Origin: a virus
IMG/VR virus record: IMGVR_UViG_3300021368_000276
Span: 1-23,041 of that record
DNA length: 23,041 bases
Reading direction: 5' to 3' (one strand)
Positions 6,031 to 14,302 of this stretch are shown piece after piece; the first letter of the stretch is position 1, and each line of letters starts with the position of its first letter. The notes below the pieces were generated by a model, which had not been told where the DNA came from, made no database searches, and was given only the letters and a program-made list of their open reading frames with translations. The translations under genes and the position numbers were made by a program.

Positions 6031-8606
6031 TAGTTAAGCATTACAGGGAGACCGTAGATCTGAGTAGGACCGAGACCCGAACCCAGAGCAGCAAGACCAG
6101 TACCGACGCCGTAGGAGACGAGACCAGTAGTACACTGGTTAATAATAGCACCTGTTCCGCCAGTTACAACCTCGGCTATGCCACCTTTTGGAGTGGCTAG
6201 CAGGGTAACGTGAGCACCAGGAGATCCACCAGTGATGAGGTCTGCCATAGCAGCAGGTTTGCTGTTACCCACACCCATACGGATCTGTGCAGGAGGAGTA
6301 ACACCAGGGAATGGTGCATCCATGGTCACGTCAACGATAGCACCTTTCACCAGACTGTACTGACCAGTCACCACACTAGGCATTGCGGAGAAGACAGCGA
6401 TAACATCGAATCTACCACATGCAAGGAAACTGGTGATCCAGTTTGCTTCGTTGATGATCTCACCACTTGCTTTGTTAGTGATGACGTTTGCCTGATTGTT
6501 GATCTCAGGTGCATCAAGAGAGATAGCGTTAATACCTTTGATATTAACACGAGCACCCTGAATAGTAATGTCACCCTGATAAGAAATATCGTGGTCACCT
6601 GCTTTGGTTTGTACAGACTTCGCTTCTTTCTCACCATGATCCACATCGAAGTGACTACCGCCACTCTTAGCAGTCATGAGGTTGTTGAGAGTATCGCTTG
6701 CCTGATCCAACCACTTGTCACCACCCTTGAAGAATGATGAATCACTATTGGATTTTGCCTTGGCACCAGGACCGTTAGAGGTGTGCTCGTTCATAGAACC
6801 AGAAACTTCCAAGTGGAAGTCACCCATCACTTTCAGGTAGTAATCACCTTCAACAGTGTGAACGAGGTTGTTCTTGACGTTCTGTACAAGGTCGCGACCG
6901 TAGATAGCAGTCTCGTTGTTAGGAACGTTCGTGTGCTTATTACCACGCTTGTCTTCAAACGAAGTAACACCACCAGGACCAGAGCGAACACGCTTCTCCT
7001 TACCAGGAGTTGCATCGTCAATATCTCTTGCACCATTCAAGAACATTTGAGTCTGTTGCAAGAATGGATTCATCTCCTGGAAGTAGGAGTCAAAGATGTT
7101 ACCACCAGTGGATCCACCAAAGTCGCTAGATCCACAGTCTGCGTAGTTAGCGCCACCAGGACCAGCAAGTGCTTCACCAATATCGGTACATTCGGTGGTC
7201 CCCAATAATGGTAACCACCCTTTCGCTCGCGGTTTTCGACTCTTCCTCCCGCACGTTATGAACCCAGCAATAAAACCAATGATTGCAGAAATGATGTCAA
7301 GGATACTAGAAAAGTTCAGTGAGGTAAAGTCTACCGAGAAGATACTACTAATACCATCAGCAACTTTCTTCAAATCCTTGAAAGTATTGATTGCTTTCAA
7401 CACAGTGTCAGCAATCTTGTTGAACATTGCTAGTGCCTTACAGATCTTCTTCTGAATACCTGACATTGCCTTCTCAACGAAGTCAAGTACACCAGCAATC
7501 ATGTCATCGATCTTGTCCATGACATAATCAAATATACTCTGTAAGAATCCTCCTAGGTCTCCTACTATATTTGCGATTGCCGACAAGAAACCAGGGACAG
7601 GTTGACAGAAAATATCCTGAATAATCTGCATGATGATGTCCATGATCTTCTTCACGATGATCAGAGGAACAAAGTTAGACACAACCTGCATGATCTTATC
7701 GATCAGGAATTGCATCTTCTGTGCAAGGAATTCTTTCAGTGGGGCAAGCATACCACTGATTGCATTAGTAATGAAGTTAGTAAGGTTACTCAGTTGGTTC
7801 AGGATTGCCTTACCCTGCATCACATGTCCAGTGATAGCAGATACCATATTGCCATCTTCATCCTTGGCAATAGAACCAACACCGATACCCAGATCAGTGA
7901 GCATACGCTTCAAGTCTTTCGTGAAACCTTCGTTAGCAGGTCCAGTCGTACCATCAGCGATACCACCTTCATTAGAAGGAACACCAATAGGGTTGGTGAA
8001 CACGTTGAAGGGAGTCTCAACTTCTGCTCTACTTACAGCACCACGAGATGCCTCCTCACCACCAGTAACACTACCAGGCGTTTGACCCTGCGATTTCGCA
8101 TAGGGGTGACCACCCATAGCGGGAGTGTTGTTTAGACTCGTCTGTGAGGGAGTATTAGTTTTGTTTTCATTCGCCTTTGTGGGATCAGCGAATACAGTGC
8201 GTGCCATCTCATTAGGAGTGCCACGACCACCGTCCTTAGAACCCGTGTTCTCAGGGTTCTTCATAGTTCTGAATGAACCTAACACGCAAGGAAGTTGTGC
8301 CTCTTCACCATCAAGGAAGAAACCAAGTACCTGTGCGCCAGGTTGCAGTTCAGTTGTAGTACCAGCGTTTTTAACCTGGGGTTGGTCAGTTGGGAGAAGT
8401 ACCGTTGCCCACGGCAGCATTTCCGTAGGGAGTGTCTGCAAGTGGGATGATGATCCGTCTTCGGAGGTTTCTGATTGGGTATACCATCCAAGAATACGAA
8501 CTTTAACCCTACCTAATTGAGCAGGGTCCATATGGTCTTCAACTTCACCAATCCACCAGTGAAATCCATCTCTGCCAGCAAAGTCAGTTTTTGATCCTAG
8601 TGCCAT
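6030..8606 (-). CDS. gp5: gp5-like baseplate hub/spike protein without a visible lysozyme domain (858 aa)
   Basis: Residues 1-115 match the OB-fold start of T4-like gp5 (GFHWWIGEVEDHMDP, then QLGRVKVRILGWY and PGAQVLGFFLDGEEAQLPCVLGSF). Residues 115-255 are a low-complexity linker. Residues 260-452 form a long hydrophobic/amphipathic helical region, with no T4-lysozyme-like catalytic pattern where T4 gp5 carries its lysozyme. From about 555 the sequence turns to short repeated strands (YGRDLVQNVKNNLVHTVEGD, then LKVMGDFHLEVSG and DITIQGARVNIKG), as expected for the triple-stranded beta-helix spike. The C-terminus is Gly-rich with a hydrophobic tip-like end (GLPVMLN). It is joined to cpeT upstream and a 64-residue gene downstream through TAATG overlaps. 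In T4, gp5 sits under gp27 at the needle tip; gp27-like is encoded nearby at 10005-11597. Confidence 0.9.
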   Translation of the reverse strand: MALGSKTDFAGRDGFHWWIGEVEDHMDPAQLGRVKVRILGWYTQSETSEDGSSSHLQTLPTEMLPWATVLLPTDQPQVKNAGTTTELQPGAQVLGFFLDGEEAQLPCVLGSFRTMKNPENTGSKDGGRGTPNEMARTVFADPTKANENKTNTPSQTSLNNTPAMGGHPYAKSQGQTPGSVTGGEEASRGAVSRAEVETPFNVFTNPIGVPSNEGGIADGTTGPANEGFTKDLKRMLTDLGIGVGSIAKDEDGNMVSAITGHVMQGKAILNQLSNLTNFITNAISGMLAPLKEFLAQKMQFLIDKIMQVVSNFVPLIIVKKIMDIIMQIIQDIFCQPVPGFLSAIANIVGDLGGFLQSIFDYVMDKIDDMIAGVLDFVEKAMSGIQKKICKALAMFNKIADTVLKAINTFKDLKKVADGISSIFSVDFTSLNFSSILDIISAIIGFIAGFITCGRKSRKPRAKGWLPLLGTTECTDIGEALAGPGGANYADCGSSDFGGSTGGNIFDSYFQEMNPFLQQTQMFLNGARDIDDATPGKEKRVRSGPGGVTSFEDKRGNKHTNVPNNETAIYGRDLVQNVKNNLVHTVEGDYYLKVMGDFHLEVSGSMNEHTSNGPGAKAKSNSDSSFFKGGDKWLDQASDTLNNLMTAKSGGSHFDVDHGEKEAKSVQTKAGDHDISYQGDITIQGARVNIKGINAISLDAPEINNQANVITNKASGEIINEANWITSFLACGRFDVIAVFSAMPSVVTGQYSLVKGAIVDVTMDAPFPGVTPPAQIRMGVGNSKPAAMADLITGGSPGAHVTLLATPKGGIAEVVTGGTGAIINQCTTGLVSYGVGTGLAALGSGLGPTQIYGLPVMLN

Positions 8607-9097
8607 TATGTTAGCGTAAAGTCTAGTTGCCTTCCATTATTTAGACGCTCAAACTGAAACAGACCTTCCTCTGGTTCTTTGCCCCATTGGAACTTACCTG
8701 TCTCAATATCATATCCTGTATCACGAGAGCGATAGAAGACACCATTAAATTGGATCTCAGATACTACTCTCGTATTTCTCAGAATACATTCGTCTTTAAC
8801 TTCACCGAACCACCATCCATCATAATATCCCCATTGTAAGTCGCAGGCAGGTTTTGCATCTGCTTTGTTGATGGCATGTGTGATAACAGTATGCTCATCT
8901 AGATATTCACAAAAGATATTGTAATGACGGTATGGATCGTCTTCTGTTTGGTAATTATACCATTGTTTTAAGTCTAGCACATTAGCGCCGACTTTGGTAT
9001 ACAAGATGTTAATCTGTGGCCATTTACTAGGGTCTGAGAATGCTTGTTTCCTGTTGCGATAGTGCCCCAGGATCATCTTTTCAAATAATGAGGTCAT
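8606..9097 (-). CDS. cpeT: CpeT-like phycobiliprotein lyase relative
   Basis: The 163-residue product follows the CpeT/CpcT pattern: GHYRNRKQAFSDP near residues 11-23, DPYRHYN at 54-60, a Cys at 104 (KDEC), SRDTGYD at 124-130, FQWG at 136-139 and GLFQFER at 145-151. In cyanobacteria CpeT-family proteins help attach phycoerythrobilin to phycobiliproteins, and cpeT is a known auxiliary metabolic gene of T4-like cyanophages. Here it lies between a 2OG-Fe(II) oxygenase and the gp5 hub gene, overlapping the former by 17 bases and joined to gp5 by a TAATG overlap. It is therefore on the same transcript as a structural gene, probably from the sigma70-like promoter at 9723-9751. Whether it acts as a lyase or binds bilins only is unknown. 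Confidence 0.8.
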   Translation of the reverse strand: MTSLFEKMILGHYRNRKQAFSDPSKWPQINILYTKVGANVLDLKQWYNYQTEDDPYRHYNIFCEYLDEHTVITHAINKADAKPACDLQWGYYDGWWFGEVKDECILRNTRVVSEIQFNGVFYRSRDTGYDIETGKFQWGKEPEEGLFQFERLNNGRQLDFTLT

Positions 9098-9686
9098 ACC
9101 ATCCAGTCACAATAATCTTCTCTTCATTAGGTGCAGGGAGTCCCTTATGCATATGGGTCCAATCTGCTGGCCAGATCAATGTCAGACCTTTCTTTGGTTT
9201 TATCTTAGCATTCTGCACGTCAAAGAATGTCTCACCACCCTCTTCAATATCATTGAGGTAGGTCATCCATGCCATGACACGATTAGCACATTCAGGATTA
9301 GCAGAGTTCCTTTCACAGTGCAAAGCAAAAAATCCCCCATTAGGAGGATACCATTGCATATTGAAATCCTCTTGAAGATCCCAATGAATCGTACGCAACA
9401 TAGGCCAATAGTTTACATATTCCCTAGTTACTTCTGCTAGTGCATCAATATAATTTGTGACCCTCTCATCTTTATGATAACGAGGAATAGTCATATCAAT
9501 AGAGTCCTTGATGGACTTATCAACACCACCAGCGCCACCATTGGCACCACCACAGTGTCCCTCTGTCTTTTCTAAGTAGTCACACGAATGCCAGAAATCT
9601 ATGAGTCCATCACAGATCTCTGGTTCGATTATGCCACCACCAATAAATGAGTTATGGGCATCAATATCAATGTATTCACTAATCAT
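9081..9686 (-). CDS. 2-oxoglutarate/Fe(II)-dependent oxygenase (prolyl-4-hydroxylase-like)
   Basis: The 201-residue protein has the core of the 2OG-Fe(II) oxygenase superfamily: ALHCE (His123, Glu125) as the H-x-D/E iron motif, a MTYLNDIEEGGETFF segment typical of P4H-type enzymes, then TLIWPADWTHMHKGLP with a distal His (His180 most likely) and Lys190 in EEKIIVTGW as the likely 2-oxoglutarate contact, where Arg or Lys is usual. Use of Glu in place of the commoner Asp in the H-x-D is tolerated in the family. Such oxygenases are frequent in cyanophages; substrates are mostly unknown. It is the first gene after a near-consensus sigma70 promoter (9723-9751) and overlaps cpeT. Confidence 0.85.
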   Translation of the reverse strand: MISEYIDIDAHNSFIGGGIIEPEICDGLIDFWHSCDYLEKTEGHCGGANGGAGGVDKSIKDSIDMTIPRYHKDERVTNYIDALAEVTREYVNYWPMLRTIHWDLQEDFNMQWYPPNGGFFALHCERNSANPECANRVMAWMTYLNDIEEGGETFFDVQNAKIKPKKGLTLIWPADWTHMHKGLPAPNEEKIIVTGWYDLII

Positions 9687-9722
9687 AGCTAAGAGACTGC
9701 CCTTTCAACCCTGACAGTGTTG

Positions 9723-9751
9723 AGTATAATGATTTATTGGTACGTTGTCAA
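9723..9751 (-). promoter_or_regulatory. Near-consensus sigma70-type promoter before the oxygenase/cpeT genes
   Basis: On the minus strand TTGACA (plus 9746-9751) is followed after exactly 17 bases by TATACT (plus 9723-9728). Transcription would begin roughly 30 bases before the ATG at 9686. The spacer also holds AATAAATC, close to the phage late element, so the site could serve both early and late RNA polymerase forms. It lies in the only gap in this operon, 66 bases between the CP12-like and oxygenase genes. Confidence 0.7.
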
Positions 9752-9752
9752 G

Positions 9753-9980
9753 TCAGTCTTCGTAGACTAGACATTCTGGTTCGGAAGGATTCTGATCGCA
9801 ATAGACTTCCAAGTATGTGGGATCGTGATGATCTCCTTCTTCGATCTCTTTCTTGTGGTTTTCGACGTACTCTTCTAGGTCGTGCAATTCACCCTCGATG
9901 TGTCTACGCATCTGTGGGTTTGTGGTAGGATCTTGAAGAATATCCTTGTCTTTTTGGATGTGTTGTTCGATACTATCCAT
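9753..9980 (-). CDS. CP12-like small protein (75 aa)
   Basis: The product is mostly charged helix (residues 1-48) with a C-terminal motif DPTYLEVYCDQNPSEPEC followed by LVYED. This matches the GAPDH-binding end of CP12, an intrinsically disordered inhibitor of the Calvin cycle: Cys61 and Cys70 are separated by eight residues, with NP between them and E-C-x-x-Y-acidic at the end. The N-terminal Cys pair of canonical CP12 (PRK-facing side) is absent, and the AWDxVEEL core is only loosely echoed by GELHDLEEYVENH. Phage CP12 genes are known from cyanophages, where they are proposed to redirect carbon flux toward NADPH. The ATG at 9980 has a GAGG element 9 bases ahead and a late promoter 26 bases upstream. 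Its expression in the late class would be unexpected for a metabolic effector. Confidence 0.7.
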   Translation of the reverse strand: MDSIEQHIQKDKDILQDPTTNPQMRRHIEGELHDLEEYVENHKKEIEEGDHHDPTYLEVYCDQNPSEPECLVYED

Positions 9981-10004
9981 GGTTTGTACCTCGGAGGTAT
10001 AATG

Positions 10005-11597
10005 TTATTTATTCTTAGTAACAGGTAAACTATCTCTACACAAGAATAACTGGGTAGTAATACCTGTTTTCTTGTATGTGTGGATCAGTCCTTTGATCAT
10101 ATACTTGCCAGAATAAATTCTGTCTTTCATGACCTTCTTGTTACCCTTTTGATTGGACGAAGGTAGGTCCACCTTGATTATAGCGCCTGCATACAAACTT
10201 GTATTACCTGGTACAGTAATTGTCAGCGTATGGGTATTAAGCAGTGACCATCTAGCAGCAGAGTATGCTGAGCAGATCACTGTGTTGTCAGATTGGTCGT
10301 CTGCACCACCATCAGCAGCTTGTGCTGTCTGGTGAGAATTCTTAGGTAAGATCTTAAATTTAGATCTAGTAGGTGCTTTCTCGGTATACTTCTCAACCAA
10401 CTCTTTGTCGTATGGGAATCCCTTTTCGATGGTTGATGCAGTCTCAAACAATGTAAAGATATTTGTAATAAATGGTCCACCAGCAGTTCCACCTGGTTTA
10501 CCCATCTTCTCTTGTGTTGCTGCCTGCTGCTCAGTAAGTTTCTTCTTACTACCTTCCTTTCCTTTATCCCATTTGAAACTCTGGGCGTTACCAGCAGTGA
10601 AGAATCTATCCTCCTGCTTCTCTTCTTGTTTGTAGAGTTGACTTAATTGATCAGATGATAATTGATTTAGTTTTTGACTACCATTTGCGTCAAAACTACC
10701 GTTGTTCTTGAAATACTTATCAAAGGCAAGCGAAGAGGATCCACCTGCCTGTGGTGCCATACTGTCAGTGATCTGTGGGAATGAAATACCGTAGGTTACA
10801 GTCTTATATACACCCAGTCTCAGTTTTTCTAGTTGGTTTGTTCTCTCAGGATATAGAACCTGTTCAATCTTGTATGCATCAACTGCTGGGTTATTATCAT
10901 TAACGTTCGACTGACCATAGATGAAAGTAGCAATAGACTTTTGCTCACACAAATAATCCATAGAGAGGAAGTTGTATCCATTCTTATTTTCAAAGAATAG
11001 GTATCCAGCTTGTCTCTTGCCTGCTTTACGTTTCTTGTTAGAACCTTGGTTCTTTCTAGCAACCTTGTCGGAAATATATGAAATTAGGTCAACAGGACGC
11101 CAGTTAGGTGATACACAGTTGGCATTACTGTATGGTTCGATGTTTACCTTCTTACTAGGGACATCCAACTTCTTCATCAGCATACGCTCTACGATGTCTG
11201 TGCGACCCGCCATGGGTCCAAAGGCACCAAATGCTCTGTTAGACTCGTTTGCATATATTTCTGGTGATGCACAGTGCAAGATATACATTTTAGTACGTTC
11301 TTGCTTCACCACACTACCAATCTGGTAAACACGCAAAGTGTGTTTGATAGTCTTGAATTTACCTTGATTGATTCTACCAGCAGCAGATGTCTCAAACTGA
11401 ATCTGAATCTCCTCAGAACCTCTAAGGTTATCGTCAAAGTTTACTGAGTCTATAATAGAAATATCACACCTAACAAAAGGCGAGTCAATCGACTCCATCC
11501 AGTTGAACTCACCCACCATATCAATGATGTCAGCTTTCTCGCCATCATCAAATATAATGTCAACTTTTTGCAGTTTATATGACTTAGTATAACTCAT
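10005..11597 (-). CDS. gp27-like baseplate hub protein (530 aa)
   Basis: The N-terminal 100 residues have the tail-hub pattern of gp27/gp44/VgrG-type proteins: an initial strand set (KLQKVDIIFDDGEKADIIDM), then EFNWMESIDSPFVRCDISII and LRGSEEIQIQF. The rest contains basic Lys-rich loops (NKKRKAGKR) and strands consistent with a duplicated beta-barrel hub. It is longer than T4 gp27 (about 390 residues), with a Lys/Gln/Asp-rich insertion at about 300-370. The gene is last in a coupled series after the two long tape-measure-like proteins (ATGA overlap at 11594-11597), and gp5 is encoded a few genes downstream, matching the gp27-gp5 partnership. The assignment rests on pattern and synteny; a structure search would be needed for proof. 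Confidence 0.8.
   Translation of the reverse strand: MSYTKSYKLQKVDIIFDDGEKADIIDMVGEFNWMESIDSPFVRCDISIIDSVNFDDNLRGSEEIQIQFETSAAGRINQGKFKTIKHTLRVYQIGSVVKQERTKMYILHCASPEIYANESNRAFGAFGPMAGRTDIVERMLMKKLDVPSKKVNIEPYSNANCVSPNWRPVDLISYISDKVARKNQGSNKKRKAGKRQAGYLFFENKNGYNFLSMDYLCEQKSIATFIYGQSNVNDNNPAVDAYKIEQVLYPERTNQLEKLRLGVYKTVTYGISFPQITDSMAPQAGGSSSLAFDKYFKNNGSFDANGSQKLNQLSSDQLSQLYKQEEKQEDRFFTAGNAQSFKWDKGKEGSKKKLTEQQAATQEKMGKPGGTAGGPFITNIFTLFETASTIEKGFPYDKELVEKYTEKAPTRSKFKILPKNSHQTAQAADGGADDQSDNTVICSAYSAARWSLLNTHTLTITVPGNTSLYAGAIIKVDLPSSNQKGNKKVMKDRIYSGKYMIKGLIHTYKKTGITTQLFLCRDSLPVTKNK
10006..10013 (-). promoter_or_regulatory. T4-type late promoter variant (AATAAATA) before the CP12-like gene
   Basis: AATAAATA reads leftward here, 26 bases before ATG 9980. 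It overlaps the TAA stop (10007-10005) of the gp27-like gene. One base differs from the T4 late consensus. Confidence 0.55.
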
Positions 11598-14302
11598 ATC
11601 AGTGCCTTAGGTGGAGTAGAGATATCAGACAACCAACCCATACGTGGTTGGAGGAATGCCATTGCAGGATTCTTATATTCACCACTGCCGCCAGCAACTA
11701 CTGGTGGGGGTGGTTCAACTGGCGGTGGTGGATCATCTGGAAGTTGTTGAGAAGAAACTTGGGATTCCGATTGTTTCTCTGCTGCTGCTTCTTTCTTTGC
11801 TAGTGCTGCGTCACTAATCTTTTCACCTGGTCCGTTGATGTCATCAAGATAACTTTGCATCAATTCAGCACCACCCAAGTTATTGAAGGCGGACATGATG
11901 TCAATCTTCTTGGGTTTAGCATCAGCAACAGTGCCAGTACCATCAGCAGCAGTTCCATCGGGTGCAGTACCACCCTGACCAGGAGTATCAGCAGAGGCAA
12001 GATTGAGGTTGGGATCATCATTAACCAGTGCAGCGCCGCCACGAGCACTGTTAAGTGCTTGTTTAACTTCCGCTACGCTATGTAGCGCCTTATTGCCGTT
12101 GCCATAGTAACTATTACCAGTATTAGGATCAGGCAGTGATGCCCACTCTCTTGCCAGTTCCAGCATTGCACCATTTTCATCATTATGTTGCTTCTGGATA
12201 TACTGCCATGCATATGGTCTCTTGTATTTGATAAGACCAACACCTAATTTATCTTGGAGACTCTTGTCATACTTTGCTTCCTTATCAATGTTCATCTCCT
12301 TCACAATATATTTCATCGTGTCGGGAATGATCTGATAACGACCAGCAGCAAACAACTTACCAGATGACTGTTGAGACATAACCTCACCGACAGTCATATC
12401 AGTCAGGTTCTTACCTAAGATTTCAGACGCATTATGAGTGCTACCAACAATACGACCACCAGAAGTTCCTTGGTTCATAGAGTTATATCCACCCTCGCCA
12501 GATGCAATGAAGTCCAACAGACCACCTGCTGCCATTCTCTTCTTATTACACCATGTGCATCCTTTGACGAACCCACCTTTTGCTTTACTTGCCGTCTCTT
12601 CCATGTCACCAATATAAGATCCCATAAGATCAGCACCACCAAGGTTCTGGAATACCTTACCAATGTCAATCTTTTGAGGACCAGTTGATGCATCAGTACC
12701 TCCCGAAGAATTGGAGGTAGATTTACCCATGGGTTCTTTAACTACGTGGACCTTATCTTGTCCACCACTCTTCAATATCTGAGACTTATTGGCAACTTCG
12801 CGTGCCATGTCTTCAATACTTCTCTGACTCTCTGGTTTCTTCCAATAGTCAGGATTGCCACCAAGCATGTTGACAGACATGCCAACACCTTTCTTAGCAA
12901 GACCAAAGAGAGTAGGATCCATTGTCTTGTTAAGACCCAGCAGGTTCTTACCTGCGTCGATCATGCCACCCAGGAACATCTGGGGAACTTCACCACCCTT
13001 AGCGAATGGCATAGGAAGACCAAATCCAGAGCGAGATGCCTCTGCTATTCTTGTGTTAGTGAGACCTGGATTACCTCTGGTTGCAGGAGTGTCGAATGGA
13101 ACAACGAATGCTTTTCCTACACCACCACCTGCTGCCTTTGTTGCAACATACTCTGTGCCATGACCAATGAATGCAGTAGACCTACCACCATCCAGCGATA
13201 CAGGATACCCAGACTGAGGTCCCTGGATCCAACCACCAGCAGCGAACTGTGGTAGAGGACCACCACGAGCAAATTCACCAAATCCCAACATGTCGGCACT
13301 GATGGGAGCACCAGTCATGCCACCAGACTCTCTGATCTCGTCTGCCTGAGACTTGTTGGGATCGTCTGGATCCTCTATGACTGCTGTACCATCCTGATTA
13401 GCGTTGACTGCTGCAACAGCAGTACCAACAACAATAGCGCCAGCACCAAGGGCGAGCATACCACCAAGACCCATGCCCTTGACGAATGCCATGAGACCTT
13501 TAATCATGCCACCGATGCCTCGGAAGAGACCCATGAGCATCTTCTTCAATCCACCACCCTTCACCAGTTTCATGATGACACCGCCAGCGGCGAGACCAAA
13601 CTTAGCGAGGGCAACTGGTGCAAATATCGCACCTAATACAGTAACAAATTTAAGTAGACCAAATAGTCCCTTAAAACTTAATGGATTCTCTAAAAACTCT
13701 ACCAGTCCTTCAAGACCAAAGGTCACCAAGAAATCAGCGATCTTCACGAACGCTTCGATCATGCCTCGGACAGCCTTAAATATCCTCTTTAACTTATCTT
13801 GATTCTCTGGTTTACTCATCCAGTCGAGAACCGTATAGATGAGTAGAGACTTGAAGATATTCTTCAAGAGTGCAGCAATACCTTCAAAGAATCCTAATGA
13901 TTTCTTAGCAGCACCAATAGTATTCTTGTCTTCGTCCTTATTAGTTTTCTTCTCTTGGAGTTTTTCAGACGCTCTATCTCTAACTAAACCTGCTTGTCTG
14001 ATAGCAGCACGCTTAGCATCCTTAATTCTTTTCTTTTCATCCTTGATATAATCTTCACGCTGCTTCAACATCTCCTCACGGAGTTCCATGTTCTTGAAGG
14101 TATACTGAGCGAAGTTATCCTTCATCTCCTCCACCATAATAGCGATGGAGTTTACAGACGCACCAAGACTATTGGTAGCAGAGATACTCTTTGCGAATCC
14201 AGCAGCGGGTTGAGTGACAACCTTATCTCCTACCTTAACTGTGATACCACCACCCTTAAACTTGGGTGGAGTAATCATCTTATATAATCTTGCCTGTGCC
14301 AT
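11594..14302 (-). CDS. Long helical tail-hub/tape-measure-like protein with lysozyme-like domain (902 aa)
   Basis: Residues 1-300 are helical, with a charged coiled-coil region (residues 56-120, ending in RASEKLQEKKT) and hydrophobic segments up to about 300 (GMLALGAGAIVVGTAVAAV). Residues 593-756 are a lysozyme-like domain: LLDFIASGEGGYNS with candidate catalytic Glu603, FAAGRYQIIPDTMKYIV at 651-667, and EWASLPDPNTG at 719-729, similar in layout to lambda-type muramidases. A CTWC pair (582-585) precedes it. A motif KIDIGKVFQNLGGADLMGSY (544-563) and a second copy at 798-825 flank the domain. A Pro-rich segment (855-868) lies near the C-terminus. The N-terminal half is paralogous to the 1002-residue neighbour. 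It is coupled on both sides (TAATG at 14302, ATGA at 11597). Likely cuts peptidoglycan during genome delivery; position in the virion is inferred. Confidence 0.85.
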   Translation of the reverse strand: MAQARLYKMITPPKFKGGGITVKVGDKVVTQPAAGFAKSISATNSLGASVNSIAIMVEEMKDNFAQYTFKNMELREEMLKQREDYIKDEKKRIKDAKRAAIRQAGLVRDRASEKLQEKKTNKDEDKNTIGAAKKSLGFFEGIAALLKNIFKSLLIYTVLDWMSKPENQDKLKRIFKAVRGMIEAFVKIADFLVTFGLEGLVEFLENPLSFKGLFGLLKFVTVLGAIFAPVALAKFGLAAGGVIMKLVKGGGLKKMLMGLFRGIGGMIKGLMAFVKGMGLGGMLALGAGAIVVGTAVAAVNANQDGTAVIEDPDDPNKSQADEIRESGGMTGAPISADMLGFGEFARGGPLPQFAAGGWIQGPQSGYPVSLDGGRSTAFIGHGTEYVATKAAGGGVGKAFVVPFDTPATRGNPGLTNTRIAEASRSGFGLPMPFAKGGEVPQMFLGGMIDAGKNLLGLNKTMDPTLFGLAKKGVGMSVNMLGGNPDYWKKPESQRSIEDMAREVANKSQILKSGGQDKVHVVKEPMGKSTSNSSGGTDASTGPQKIDIGKVFQNLGGADLMGSYIGDMEETASKAKGGFVKGCTWCNKKRMAAGGLLDFIASGEGGYNSMNQGTSGGRIVGSTHNASEILGKNLTDMTVGEVMSQQSSGKLFAAGRYQIIPDTMKYIVKEMNIDKEAKYDKSLQDKLGVGLIKYKRPYAWQYIQKQHNDENGAMLELAREWASLPDPNTGNSYYGNGNKALHSVAEVKQALNSARGGAALVNDDPNLNLASADTPGQGGTAPDGTAADGTGTVADAKPKKIDIMSAFNNLGGAELMQSYLDDINGPGEKISDAALAKKEAAAEKQSESQVSSQQLPDDPPPPVEPPPPVVAGGSGEYKNPAMAFLQPRMGWLSDISTPPKALI
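11828..11911 (-). repeat. Linker motif copy 3 (LGGAELMQSY unit) in the 902-aa protein
   Basis: Encodes KKIDIMSAFNNLGGAELMQS at residues 798-817 and continues YLDDINGP. At DNA level it shares a 22-base identical run and a second 15-base run with the copy at 14563-14646 in the neighbouring gene. Confidence 0.85.
12035..12526 (-). other. Lysozyme-like domain of the 902-aa protein
   Basis: Codes for residues 593-756. It opens with a helix carrying the candidate catalytic Glu603 in SGEGGYN, followed by AGRYQ (653-657) and a WASLP motif (720-724), the same order as in lambda-type lysozymes. No signal peptide precedes it, as expected for a virion-delivered enzyme. Confidence 0.75.
12599..12673 (-). 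repeat. Linker motif copy 2 (LGGADLMGSY unit) in the 902-aa protein
   Basis: Encodes KIDIGKVFQNLGGADLMGSY at residues 544-563 and continues IGDME. It lies just before the lysozyme-like domain and is more diverged than the other two copies. Confidence 0.8.

Noticed and set aside
12071-12087. Inverted repeat CGCTAC/GTAGCG with 5-base loop
   Set aside because: Short and inside the lysozyme-like coding region; likely codon-driven chance.
12746-13255. Plus-strand open frame of 169 codons
   Set aside because: Antisense shadow of the 902-aa gene with no supporting signals.
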